Notes: generated from the letters alone by a model not told the origin. Counted from the first letter of the stretch, positions 1-10,109 are shown. The stretch is DNA of 64,000 nt from Hemicordylus capensis (GCF_027244095.1 NC_069662.1:16704501-16768500); one strand, 5' to 3'. Translations and numbers: made by a program.

Positions 1-92
1 TCCTCATGTGTTTATTTACTGTAGATTTTAATGTAAAACTGTGGGTAGAGTCTCATTAACTCCAAGTAATAAGGCAGGGGTTCCCAACCTGT

Positions 93-147
93 GGAACTCC
101 AGATGTTGCTGAACTACAACTTGTAGTTCAGCAACATCTGGAGTTCC
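93..147. repeat. Perfect 27-bp inverted repeat (foldback element)
   Basis: Bases 93-119 are repeated exactly as reverse complement at 121-147 with a one-base spacer. The arms contain the GAACTACAA / TTGTAGTTC core shared by the ACTACAACTCCC foldback family found throughout the window. It lacks the CATAATCCCC middle of the longer copies, so it is a short or collapsed copy. Confidence 0.85.
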
Positions 148-149
148 AA

Positions 150-1096
150 CATCTAGATTCCCACATGCTGATATATAGCATAGCACCTTCTTTTGTAAGT
201 GTTTAAGAAATAATAAATATCATCATTAGGAGGAGGATTACTACAACAGAGACATACAATATTCCAAGGGCCATTTTGGCATCTCCCAAGAAAGGCACCT
301 CTTCTTCCCTCCAAAACAGGGCCCTCATGGCCCAAGCTTCAGCTCCCTCATCAATACTCACAAGAGCTCTGCCAACTCTCCCACCTCTCCAACGAGGGCA
401 AGAAGAAGATTCCGAGGCTGGTGGTATTTCCCCCAGCCCCGCTCAGTTGCAAACGCAGATTGGATGCTTCGACTGTGGGAGACAGAGAGACATAGGTGTG
501 TGAGAGCAAGAATGTGGACACTGGGAGTGTAGATTTGTCCATAAGGGTCAATGGTGGCAGCGGGGCGGAGGAGAGATTAAGTGAGCTGAAGAAACCGAGG
601 GTTAATACAATCATGGGGAACGGATCTCACATGTCTTCCAAGGTAGGCGTAGTGCTGAACTGAAAAGTCTCTGTTAAGCTTCCGGGCCCATTTCCCACCA
701 TCACCTCCTCTATTTTTTCCTCTTTTATCTTTGTTGAACTGGCCAAAGGGTGCAAAACCTAGTGAAGAAAACAACATAATGACAATTGTGAAATAAGGAC
801 ACTTTGCTGTCCATTTTATGTTGCCAGTTTTAAATTAGATACCAGATCGTTGGTGTGACGGTTCTGCTAATCTACACCCTGGCAACCAAGCCTGCCTTGC
901 TCCACTGCCACCATTTATTCACTACAAATATTCCCATAACAATACTTCGCTCTTGAGTAGTCAATATTCACTGCCCTTGGTAGGCGGCAAATACTATAGG
1001 CATGAGGGTTACACCAGGGCGGCGCTTACTGCATTACTCGCTGGAACAGTTTCTCAATGTATCCACTAAGTGTGGTTCCTTACTCTCTGCGATCTG
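150..1096. other. Intergenic, no gene recognised
   Basis: Several short open frames occur on both strands but none resembles a protein I know. A minus-strand frame near 577-777 follows a fair splice acceptor (pyrimidine tract then CACTAG) but I could not assign it to a family. Confidence 0.5.
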
Positions 1097-1392
1097 ACAT
1101 AGGAAGCTGCCGTATACTGTGTCAGACCATTGGTCCATCTAGCTCAGTATTGTCTACCCAGACTGACAGCGGCTTCTCCAAGGTTGCAGGCAGGAATCTC
1201 TCTCAGCCCTATCTTGGGAGAAGCCAGGGAGGGAACTTGGAACCTTCTGCTCTTCCCAGAGCGGCTTCATCCCCTAAAGCAAATATCTTACAGTGCTCAC
1301 AAATCAAGTCTCCCATTCATATGCAACCAGGGCAGACCCTGCTTAGCTAAGGGGACAGGTCATGCTTGCTACCACAAGACCAGCTCTCCTCT
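1097..1392 (-). repeat. Composite SINE with 5S rRNA-like module (copy 1)
   Basis: Read on the minus strand this copy has a head ending in GCTTGCTACCACAAGACC (reverse complement), a segment with GCTAAGCAGGGTC that matches the internal control region of 5S rRNA, then a tRNA-Ala-like part and the shared SINE body ending CTATGT. The order is the same as in the copies at 4501, 9204 and 61108. Confidence 0.75.
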
Positions 1393-2220
1393 CTATACCA
1401 CATCACTTGCAGCAAGGTGCCATCCATATTTCTGATGCCCTGATTTGGATTGTATTGCTGCGCTGCAGCACTACAACGTTGCATCCACGTTGAAGGAAAG
1501 AAGCAGTATTTTCCCATTTTATGAGGGTTGCAATGATGTTACTCTGGTGTAAGTGGCATGGGTGGTTCGGGGGGGGGTGATCTGTCCTTCCTGCTTTGAT
1601 TTTATCTCCCCCCCCCCATTATTTATTATTTTTACACTGTGCAAAGGGGAAGCAGTGGGCGGAGCCTTAAGAGCTGATGCTTGCTTTGCTCACCACTTTT
1701 GGGGGGCAAAGCAAGGGAGACAGCTGCCTTGACTCTTCCACCACGACCCTCTTGTTCAAAATCCACCTGATCCCCAAGGTGCAATGCTGCAAGTAAATTT
1801 TTGTTTTTGAACAGCGCTTTCCCCAATGGCTTTGCACAACAGAAACAGCTTTTTTTTTTAAAAAAAAAAGAAGAAGATGTCACGTCATCCCCCATTGGCG
1901 CAAAAATGAGGCAGGAAGAGGGGGCAGAAAATGTGGTTCAAGGAGAATTGTGGTTCATCCCCGCCTGGAAACCACGTTGCAGTGGACAGCAATCTGAATG
2001 GCCACCAGCTTACCATGAAGCACTGAACAACCCTTTACTCATGGTTGGAAACCGTTGCACCATTCCGTTGCACCCTGCAATGCTTCTGCCATAATCTCAT
2101 AATCTGGAAAACACCCAGCAGAGTCCATTCATTCAGAAGGGTCAGAGAACGTATTATTTCTCAAAATGGTGATCCCTTTTAACCAGATACAGAACTTACA
2201 AGAATACTATTTACAGAAAT
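1393..2220. other. Intergenic, simple tracts only
   Basis: Contains G/C homopolymers near 1570 and 1607 and a T9/A10 run near 1850. I see no recognisable gene or named repeat. Confidence 0.45.
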
Positions 2221-2318
2221 GATTCTCAAACTTGTGTTCCCAGATGATGTTGAATTACAACTCCCATTCTATGAATTGTAGAACAACAACATCTGAGGAC
2301 CCAAGTTTGAGAACCATC
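2221..2318. repeat. ACTACAACTCCC-type foldback element
   Basis: Inverted arms GATTCTCAAACTTGTG and CAAGTTTGAGAACC enclose AATTACAACTCCCAT and its inverted partner. Same family as 12524, 27771 and 44333. Arms are diverged, so the copy is old. Confidence 0.7.
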
Positions 2319-2727
2319 ACCCACGCTCCGATTTTCAGGATTTCCCAGCCTCTCATTATTGGCCTTTCACTCTAGCTGATATAAATGGTTGGGTTTGATT
2401 CCAAGATCAAACTTATATCTGGAAGTGGAGTTAAAGAGACTTCACACGTTTTCTTCCTAGCCTTCCTTCCATCAGCTCCTTATCTTAACACCTTACCCTT
2501 CTTATTTTAACCAATTATTTTCCTGGTCAGTCCCTGTCAGTTGCATCTTCACTCACTGCCAGTTAACTCCCAACTGAATTCTTTTCTCCAGCCGCCCCAG
2601 TTCTGTAATCCACAGAACTTCTGCCCCCTAGAGACCGTAACTAGGATCCAAGCACCTGGCAACCGTTGCCATGCACACTCCACACAAGTACTACAAGCCA
2701 AGCAACATGGCAACCCCTGCTAACTTG
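2319..2727. other. Intergenic, nothing recognised
   Basis: No conserved coding signal and no repeat that I can name. Confidence 0.4.
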
Positions 2728-2968
2728 GCAAAGAGGCACCTTTAACATGGTGATTCTCTTTATTGAGCAGGGGGAGAGTAACTGGCCCTCTCCACCCCCA
2801 GCACAGTACCTCCAGTGACTTTTGCTGGTGTCTATCTTGTCTTTCTTTTTAGATTGTGAGCCCTTTGGGGACAGGGAGCCATCTTATTTATTTATTATTT
2901 CTCTGTGTAAACCACCCTGAGCCATTTTTGGAAGGATGGTATAGGAATCGAATAAATAAATAATAAAA
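2728..2968 (+). repeat. L2-like LINE/SINE 3' end (AAAGAGGCACC family)
   Basis: Starts AAAGAGGCACCTTTAA and ends in a stretch with AGATTGTGAGCCCTTTGGGG, GGGAGCCATCTTATTTATT and a run of AATAAATAA. Other copies lie at 53105-53337 (+) and 60549-60793 (-). The GTGAGCCCTTTGGGGACAGG block resembles vertebrate L2 3' regions. Confidence 0.7.
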
Positions 2969-4110
2969 TAATAATACAGAAATATAAACTTTTAACTGAG
3001 CCCCTTTATTAACTGGGAGTCAATTCTTCACAGTCAGTACTGTGGACTGGAACTGGCTGCCAGGTGATGGTTTGCCACTGTAGCTACTGGCCAGAGAACG
3101 GAAGTGCAGGTCATTCAAGCACTATTGCCACAGGCTAGAATCCTCATTCTGGGAATCAGGTGACACCACAGAGCCAATCTCATGCCACCATCTGCTATAA
3201 AGATCTCACGGGCAAGATGGTTCTCAGTTATGCCAACTTATTTATTCAACTCAATTATGACAACTTGTTTGCTGAGAGAGGTCACCAGGATATCCCTCTG
3301 TACTAACTCATTCACTTGCCCCTGGTACTTGGCAGACCTCGAAACTGAGCACCGGAAATAAAACATAGCTGAGAATGCACCCATGCATGTTCCCTCACAC
3401 ATGACATAAACATACACACACCAGTCGTAACAATTGCAACCTATGCAGGCCAACAAAAATTCCTGTCCTCCCAAAAAGGCATTCCTCACCCTGAATGCTA
3501 CAAGATCTTACCACCCCAAAAGTCAGGACTTGGAACAGAGACTCCCTTGAAGCCCTCAGGGTCAAAGAAGGTTCATATGGGAGGAGATGCTCTTATGGTT
3601 ATCCTGGGTCAAGACTCTTGAACCATGTGATAGGCCTGAGCTTGATCAATCCTAGATAGACCAGAGCTTGATAAAGCCTGCATATCCTAGTCTAGGTGCC
3701 AGTTAAGTTTTTAGCCACCATGGTTCTCTGGTGCCTAAAAATTTAACTGTGGCACCCAGACGAGGCTATGCAGAGGGAGAGTTATTTAATAAAATCTCTA
3801 TTTGTCCCAGGCAACCCTGTTTCTGTTCTAAATATGTTACTTGTAGAGAGAATAAAGGGAAGCCCATTTCCGCCCCCCGCCCCCCGTGTACCTCACTAAG
3901 GGTCCATTACTGACCCTGGACTGTTGGTTTTCCATTGGCAACATTTGGACATAGGAGAGCCTTTGAACTCGTGATCACCCACCTGCAGTTTGAGGTGGTA
4001 CAACCCACTCCTCCACCTCAGTATTCTACTGTCTCAGTTTGCTGCATGTGTGGACGATGTCTCATATACAATTCTCATTCTCACACTCACACACACACAC
4101 ACTTACTTAC
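2969..4110. other. Intergenic or intronic, short (CA)n near 4084-4100
   Basis: No gene recognised. If the minus-strand zinc-finger gene at 4111-6271 continues leftward, this would be its next intron. I could not find a following exon. Confidence 0.4.
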
Positions 4111-6244
4111 AGGGCATGTGGAGGCTGTGGTCCCAGAAAGCTTCAAAACACTTAGCCCAGCATCAGCAAGAGGTGCAGAAGAACCTGAAGGCACATTCAT
4201 TTTCTGCTCGGTGTTGCCCATGTGTTGTTGAAGATCAGAGTGGTGTGCATGCATCTCACACTTGCAAAACCTGTGGGTTGCTTTATCTTCGTCTCTGAGT
4301 GGCTGAAACCAGTCTTTTGAATCCTTCTCCTCCTCCCAGTCTTTGCAGTATTCTTCCCCACATTTGTCCCTCATTGATGAAGACATGTTTGGTAAGGCCT
4401 GCAAGGGATGATGGAGAGACTTACTTCATAGGAACACAAGAGATATAAATTTATTTCTCCCTCAATTTTCTGTAAAAATAAGCATAGAGGCTTCCAAAGA
4501 ACATAGGAAGCTGCCTTGTACCACGTCAGACCATTGCTTCATCTAGCTCACTACTGTCTACACTGACTGGCAGCAGCTTTCCCAAGGTTTCAGGCAAGAG
4601 TCTCTCCCAGCCCTACCTGGAGATGCTCCAGGGATTGAAACTGGGGCCTTCTGCATGCAAAGCAGATACTCTGCCACTGAGCTACAGCCCCATCCCCTAA
4701 GGGGAATGTCTGGCAGTAGAGAACGCTCACATGTAGCCACCCATTCAAATGCAAACCAGGGCAGATGCTGCTTAGCAAAAGGGACAATTCATACTTGCTA
4801 CCACAAAACTAGCTGCTCTCATGATAAAGCAGTGTTACCAGCAAGGCCTTGGGAATACTACGATCTGCACAACTCATGTCAGGGAAATGACATTTCCTCC
4901 ATGGACATCATTTCCGTGTGGGAAATAGCTCAAACCCTATGTTGGTTATATGTGATCAAGGTACAGGTGCCTGTTTCGTCACATGTAGACAAAACAAGAT
5001 TACGCTGCCAATCATGGTTGGCTTTCCTGCTGAGTGCACACGGGGGAGGTGTAGATCTAACAAATACAACAAGTGCTCCCTACACAGAAGGAATTCCTGT
5101 GCTGGAAATTCACCTTGTGTCAAGCAGCCTACAGTGCTCTCCGGACTCCTTCAACAAACCCAAGGCAGCGACAGCTAGGCTTGCCGCCCAAAGCGCTCCA
5201 AAAGGAGAAACGCATTGCAAGACCTTGGTAAAATGTATCAGGACATTAACAGTAGTTTATTAGAAAATACTGTAATATTTTAAAATTTCATGTATTCATA
5301 TACAGTTGTCCCTTGTCAATCGCGAGGATTCTGTTCCTGGAAACCCTTGCGGTTGGCAAATTTGCAGTAGGGAAGTCATTGACTTCAATGGGAGATGGGG
5401 TTAAGGGAACTGCGAGTGCCAAAGTGCCTGGAAACACAAAAAAAGGTTTTTAAAAATCCCTCCTGAGCCCCAGAAAAGGTCCCCTGACCCCCATAAATGA
5501 CCCCCTGAGCCCCCACAAATAGCCCCAACCCCCCAATCACCCCAAACCCCCATGAAATTGCCCCTTGACCCTATAAATGACCCTGTAAATTGGCCAAAAC
5601 AAATGCCTTTTTTTTAAAATGGCGCCAACCGCGAATATTCAAATCACGGTTGGTGAGGGGGGTGACAGTTTACCAGCGATTGGCAAACCCCCGGTGGGCG
5701 AGAGAGAACTGCCTCTCTAAGCAAGTTGTTTCTAGAACTCATGGGTAGCATCAAGCTTAGGTTAGTCTTAACTAAGTCCCATTGAAATTAATGGGACTTA
5801 AATTAGTCAAGATGACCAATTTCAGGTGTGCTTCTCATTTGAAACTTGGCCAGAATGCAACCTCATAACAACCAACAACAATTTCGAAGTGCATTACTTG
5901 TGCATACCCGTTCTCTTTCGTTTAATCGGTACAAAAGAGAGATAATAAAAAAGAAGCACCTTATTGGCTTCTGATGAACCTTCAGTAATTAGAAACTTGG
6001 ATACGGCTGGGCTTGGAGCCCTCATTTGAATGCTGTGAGTGTGACCTTGTCCAGCAGCGTGCCGTTTCACATCACACACTCCACCGTGCGAAATGGAGAA
6101 GTCTCTGTTACATGCACTGCAATGAGCTTTCAAAGCATCATAATGCACTTTACGCAACCAGGGGAATTCCTTTTCCCATTCTTCACGATATTTCTGCATT
6201 CGCCTGCCTTTTTTTGCTGGAGTCAGAGTGGAGGAAGATGCCAT
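4111..6244 (-). CDS. Putative two-exon part of a BED/hAT-type zinc-finger gene
   Basis: Two minus-strand exons fit together. Exon A (6271-5960) follows a long pyrimidine tract ending TTTAG, has ATG at 6244 in the context GTCGTCATGG, and ends AATAAG before a GT donor. It codes 95 residues with a finger CSAC...HAAGQGH (C-x2-C-x16-H-x5-H), preceded by EKEFPWL and followed by PSPAVSKFLITEG, as seen in hAT-type transposase-like proteins. Exon B (4398-4111) follows CATCCCTTGCAG and ends CCCT before GTAAGTAAGT. It codes 96 residues with a second finger-like stretch, DWFQPL...RFCKCEMHAHHSDL. Both junctions are phase 0, so A joins B in frame. In the second finger the first expected Cys is His and the last expected His is Gln, so metal binding is doubtful. 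No terminal exon was found, so the gene is incomplete or runs off the left edge. It could be a domesticated DNA-transposon domain or a decaying copy. Seen: frames and splice sites. Known: the finger type. Inferred: the gene. Confidence 0.5.
4501..4820 (-). repeat. Composite SINE with 5S rRNA-like module (copy 2)
   Basis: Reverse complement carries a tRNA-Ala-like A box (GTAGCTCAGTGGCAGAG), B box and body to CTTCCTATGT, preceded by the 5S-like segment (GCTAAGCAG..., CCTGGTTTGCATTTGAATGG). It lies between repeat-poor flanks 5' of the Tigger-like element. Confidence 0.75.
4821..5302. other. Intergenic or intronic, nothing recognised
   Basis: Lies between the two putative zinc-finger exons. No repeat or gene can be named. 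Confidence 0.4.
5303..5711. mobile_element. Tigger/mariner-like nonautonomous DNA element
   Basis: Left end TA-CAGTTGTCCCTTGTCAATCG, right end complement CAGTTCTCTCTCG, with further inverted similarity between TCAATCGCGAGG and GCCAATCGCTGG. The layout resembles Tigger-type elements that begin CAGTTGTCCCT. No transposase frame is present. The middle has a C-rich repeat of CCCCTGA/CCCCATAAATGACC motifs. Confidence 0.55.
5740..5825. repeat. AAGTCCCATTGAAATTAATGGG foldback repeat
   Basis: TTAGTCTTAACTAAGTCCCA and the inverted TGGGACTTAAATTAGTCAAG flank a short ATTGAAATTAA centre. Related copies are at 26811-26910, 28840-28930 and, in part, 12110-12190 and 62857-62925. Confidence 0.6.
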
Positions 6245-6271
6245 GACGACAGTAGGCAACCAAAAGCTGTT

Positions 6272-7320
6272 CTAAACCCTTCGGAGAGAGAGAAAGAGAA
6301 AGAGAGAGCCTTTCTCAGAATGAGCTGCACCACTAGAGGCCTGGCTGCTCTGTTTCACAAGGCTTAGCCTCCCTCCCACCACCTGCAAAGGCAAGGATGA
6401 AATTTTGGCTTACCAAAAAACAAAACAAACCAAAAAAAACCGCAGCTTCATGGGAGTTGTGGTTCCTACCACAGTGCAGTCTGCTATCTGGCCCACAGAG
6501 TGGCTGAATACTGCTTTCTAGAGGCCTACAACACGAGGACACCCTCCTTTCACTGTTTATACTGTCCCCTGCCATCAGTGGCCCTGGCTCAAACCCAAGG
6601 CCAAAAAGAAGAAAAGAGAACAATCTGTGTCCCTTATCTCAAAAAGGAACACTACATTTTAATCCTAAATAAAGAACAGTTCCTTGAATCAGGGAACAGG
6701 TGGCACGCCTACAGCCCAGCCTGGCCCTAGCCTTTAAGGTTTTCCTTTTCACTTTCTCTCTCCCCTCATTAACACCCATAACTGGGGCTTAATCTGACTC
6801 AAGGCTCTCCAGCTCTCAGCCCCCAAGGCTGCTTTCAATGTCAAGGCTCTAAACATCATATCTGAGCATACACCAAGTGCCTTCCCCTCACTAGTGAGAT
6901 CCCTTATTTCTGATATTAGGGAGGTGAGCTTCCAAAAAAAATGGTGTGATGTCCAGGCAGTTCTCATTTTGGAAACTAAGTACTGGCCCCAATTCCTTCT
7001 CACTCTTAGGTCTGCACAAGTTCAGTATGTATCTTTGTCTCTCTTGCCTTGCTGCTCCATATACCAGGAGCAGCCACACACTCCCTCTTCAGGACAAAGG
7101 AAAAATCATTTGTCACAGAATGCATAATTAAGTGATGACACAGGCTTAGATGGCTTTAAAGGATCATCAGAGGAAGCCACAGAGGAAAGGTGTATTACTA
7201 AAGTTGTTATTTATAAAGAAGCATCCATATCCATTGCACTTCACAGAATGAGAAGACAGCTCCCAGTCATGAAGGCCTCAGCCTCACCATCTAAAAACAC
7301 CACAAGACCTAGTAACCTCT
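6272..7320. other. Repeat-poor interval with one unknown repeat
   Basis: 6612-6725 is a diverged copy of the sequence at 9835-9965; both hold AAAAGGAACACT.CATTTTAATC. The rest shows no gene. It would be an intron of the putative leftward zinc-finger gene if the promoter at 8440-8740 serves it. Confidence 0.45.
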
Positions 7321-7339
7321 ATTATCCACGATAGCTGGA

Positions 7340-7600
7340 TGATCTGGTGGGTCATTTGGGGAAATAGGATGTTGGACTAGATATACCTTGGGTCTGATCC
7401 AGCAAGCCTCTTATGTTTCAACCAAGTAGAACTGCAGTTGTCAGGAGCAGTATACCACTGAATACAATTTGGGTGGTAGTGGTGGTAAGGGCTATTGCCT
7501 GAAAGCTCTGCTCGTGGGCTTCTCAGAGGCATCTGTTTGGCCACTGTAGGAAGAAGGGTGCTAGACTAGACTGACTCTTGGGTTTATTCTGCAAGGATCA
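7340..7600 (+). repeat. CR1 LINE 3'-end fragments
   Basis: Two overlapping 3' tails of CR1 type: GGACTAGATATACCTTGGG then CTGATCCAGCAAGCCTCTTATG at about 7373-7416, and GTGGGCTTCTCAGAGGCATC through GCTAGACTAGACTGACTC near 7514-7585. The intact CR1 at 42590-44265 ends the same way. Confidence 0.7.
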
Positions 7601-7664
7601 AGCCCCAGTAGCCAATGGATAAGGCACTGGCCTTTTAATGCAGGGTGTGTGGTTGGAATCTCAT

Positions 7665-7905
7665 CTGGGGTAAAGGTAATGTGTGCCATCAAGTAGATTT
7701 CGACTCCTGGCACCCACAGAGCCCTGTGGTTTTCTTTGGTAGAATACAGGAGGGGTTTACCATTGCCTCCTCCCACACAGTGCGAGATGAAGCCTTTCAG
7801 CATCTTCCTATATTGCTGCTGCCGGATATAGGAGTTTCCCATAGTCTGGAAAACATACCGGCAGGGATTCCAACCAGCAACCTTCTGCTTGTTAGTCAAG
7901 CATTT
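7665..7905 (-). repeat. Sauria-type SINE (copy 1)
   Basis: On the minus strand the 5' end is tRNA-like (ending GGTTGCTGGTTGGAATCCC) and the 3' end is GAGTCGAAATCTACTTGATG then GGCACACATTACCTTTACC. That terminal motif is characteristic of Sauria SINEs mobilised by Bov-B-like LINEs. The second copy is at 30649-30890, also minus. Confidence 0.8.
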
Positions 7906-7927
7906 CTCAGAGGGTTATTTGGGGGAT

Positions 7928-8125
7928 GGGGCTGTGTCTCAGTGGCAGAATTATCTGCTCCACAACAGAAAGTCCCAGGTTCAATCCCTGGCATCTCCAG
8001 GTAGGGCTGGGAAAGACAAAGACCCCTGCCTGGAACTTTGGAAAGCCGCTGCCAGTCAGTGTAGACAATACCGGGCTAGATGGACCAATGGTGTGACTCA
8101 GTATAAAGCAGCTTCCTATGTAAGC
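7928..8125 (+). repeat. tRNA-Ala-derived SINE
   Basis: Starts GGGGCTGTGTCTCAGTGGCA (A box), then GGTTCAATCCCTGGCATC (B box) and the body ...GCCGCTGCCAGTCAGTGTAG...GGACCAATGG...CTTCCTATGT. The head resembles tRNA-Ala(TGC). Other copies lie at 47065, 60028, 37212 and, in part, 25590 and 63102. Confidence 0.8.
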
Positions 8126-8376
8126 ACTTCCGCAAGCCCCACTAGTTCAGGGAAGGCTCTTCCAAACTACCTTCATCTCATCTTTCCAGTCCCTCCACTG
8201 ACGCACATCTGTCCTCCTCCCCTGTACACTTCTGTTAAATCACAGTCAACCTCCTCCATCCCAGTTGTCGAGTAAAGCGACTTCTCGGGTGTAAGAATTG
8301 CAGCAGTAGGGAGGGAAAAATCCCACCAGCTGCAACTCACAAGCCGCACCAGTTGAAATATTCCGCCATCACATAC

Positions 8377-8460
8377 CTGGTGCAGAGTACACGCGAATTG
8401 GCAGAAAAAGCAACAGGAAATCCTAGCGGGCCTCCCCCGCAAAGAGACCGTCTACTGAAC
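8377..8460 (-). other. Candidate noncoding first exon of a leftward gene
   Basis: On the minus strand CTCTGCACCAG is followed at 8376 by GTATGTGATGG, a strong splice donor, just downstream of a CpG-rich, CCAAT-rich tract. It could be the first exon of the zinc-finger gene at 4111-6271. Inferred from the donor alone. Confidence 0.3.
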
Positions 8461-8740
8461 CACGTGTTTTCCCGGGTTCAACACAGAGAGCTTGCGCCTC
8501 CCAGCGGACTCTGATTGGCCAGTAGAGCTAGGACAAACGCATTTATGGTCCACTCAGAGGTAGCTGGCGGGAAATAAGTTTTGGAGTGCTGACACCTTTA
8601 ACCAACCACAGCTCTGCTTCCGCAAGAAGCAGGACCAATAGGAATGTAGCATTGGGGCTTCTATTCTCCAATTATCCTAGAGGAGTTGACAAACACACAT
8701 ACACACAAAACCAACTAAATCCTTCCTCAACAGCCAATGG
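8440..8740. promoter_or_regulatory. CCAAT-rich candidate promoter, possibly bidirectional
   Basis: Contains ATTGG at 8514-8518 and CCAAT at 8635-8639, 8668-8672 and 8734-8738, a GGCGGGAA E2F-like site near 8564, and GC boxes (GAGGCGGGG, GGGGCGTGG) just after. It lies 4.5 kb before the QPRT start codon, whose exon follows a possible acceptor, so this may be the QPRT promoter, the promoter of a leftward gene, or both. Confidence 0.4.
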
Positions 8741-8905
8741 TGAGGCGGGGAGGAGTTTAAGCAAAGGAACGACACTCTGGGGCGTGGCTACTATGCAGGG
8801 ATTTGCCGCTAGAGGTTCTGGGGCTATTTGTAATCTAGAGACAGATGTTGAATTGGTGCCTGCTTGTTGTGCGTATTTCAGACGGCTGCTTTGGCTGCTT
8901 TTCAT

Positions 8906-9192
8906 CACTGTGTGGGCTAAGTAGGGAATCCTAGATTTCTTTGGCATGCGTACTTCTGATTTCTGGTCATGGGAGCCCAGGAAAAATTTACAATGTGAGG
9001 TTGGCAACATGCTAACCCCACATTTACCCCAGATCATTAATCTAGGATTTGAACAAGAGATGTCAATTTGGAGTAAATGTGGGGTTCATGTGCTGCCAAC
9101 CCCACATTGCCAATTTCCCCAGGTTCTCACAAGCAGAAATCAGGAATGTGCATGCCACAGGAATCTAGGATTCCCCACTTAGCCCAATAGTG
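8906..9192. mobile_element. Long-armed foldback DNA element (hAT-like)
   Basis: Ends CACTGTGTGGGCTAAG and, inverted, CACTATTGGGCTAAG. Arms of about 120 bp pair almost throughout, for example GGGAATCCTAGATTTCTTTG with its partner at the right end, and AACCCCACATTTAC near the centre. Flanks CTTTTCAT and ACATTCAT match at 5 of 8 positions, as for a decayed 8-bp duplication. Confidence 0.7.
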
Positions 9193-9203
9193 ACATTCAT
9201 GAG

Positions 9204-9524
9204 GGAGGAGAGCTGGTCCTATGATAGCAAGCATGAATTGTCCCCTTTGCTAAGCAGGGTCCACCCTGGTTGCATGTGAATGGGAGACTACATGTGAGCA
9301 CTGTAAGATATCCCCCTCAAGAAAAGGGGCTGCTCTGGGAAGAGCACTTTCATGCTTGCATGTGGAAGATTCCAAGTCCCCTCCCTGGCATCTCCAAGAT
9401 AGGGCTGAGAAAGAGTCCTGCCTGCAACTTTGGAGAAGCCGCTGCCAGTCTGTGACAGTACTGAACTAGGTGGACCAATGGTCAGGCTCAGTATATGGCA
9501 GTATATGAGTCAGTATATGTTCCT
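9204..9524 (+). repeat. Composite SINE with 5S rRNA-like module (copy 3, clearest)
   Basis: Order: tRNA-like head (GGAGGAGAGCTGGTCCTATG), 5S-like part (GCTAAGCAGGGTCCACCCTG, then GAATGGGAGAC, then GAGCACTGTAAGAT), tRNA-Ala-like part (GGGGCTGCTCTGGGAAGAGC) and the common SINE body. The 5S part matches vertebrate 5S rRNA GCTAAGCAGGGTC, GGATGGGAGAC and GGTGCTGTAGGC in order and spacing. Confidence 0.8.
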
Positions 9525-10109
9525 GTGAGAGAAATAAATTCTTCTAGTGGGAGGAAAACCTCATCGTGATGAAAAATGATGTGTGGGCATATGAGATCGT
9601 TAGACAAGTGAGTGTTTCTCCAGTCTCTTTCACTCCATAACTGTACAGTACAACTTGCAGTATTTTATGTGGGGCCCCAAAACATACAGAGTAAAACTCT
9701 GCTGCTGCTGGATCAGGCCAAAGGCGCATTACTGTGAAGTAAGTCTGACTGAGCTCAACAGGACACACTCTCAAATGAATGTGCATAGGATTTAGGCTTG
9801 CCACTTGAAGAGCTCCAAAATAAGGAACATATTGTAAGACTTTTTTTTTAAAGGAACCAACTGTGTTCCTTATTAACTTGAAAAGGAACACTGCATTTTA
9901 ATCCTAGATAAGGAGTGGTTCTTTGAAAGAAGGAATGGGTGACAAGCTTAATAGGATTAGCCCCTTTGACAGCATCAGTAGGAGTCGGGCACCTCTGGCA
10001 AGTGTGATGGTGCTTCTGCTCAGTCCTAATTTCCTGACAGGCTTTCTGGGGATCTGTTCCCCTTTCATTCAAGCAACACTCGTCTACTCTAGCCCTATTC
10101 AAACATTAT
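9525..10109. other. Intergenic with one unknown repeat
   Basis: 9835-9965 is the second copy of the unnamed repeat also seen at 6612-6725. 9733-9800 resembles the degenerate GTAAGT...TCAACAGGAC repeat class. No gene seen. Confidence 0.45.

Noticed and set aside
577-777. Minus-strand exon with HYAYLGRH stretch
   Set aside because: A fair acceptor and a GTGAGA donor exist, but no protein family was recognised and its phase does not continue the zinc-finger exons.
7928-8000. tRNA-Ala gene
   Set aside because: A and B boxes are present but the stem pairing is incomplete and the SINE body follows at once; it is a SINE head.
9240-9310. 5S rRNA gene
   Set aside because: Only the internal part is kept and it is joined to tRNA-like and SINE sequence in four places; it is a SINE module.
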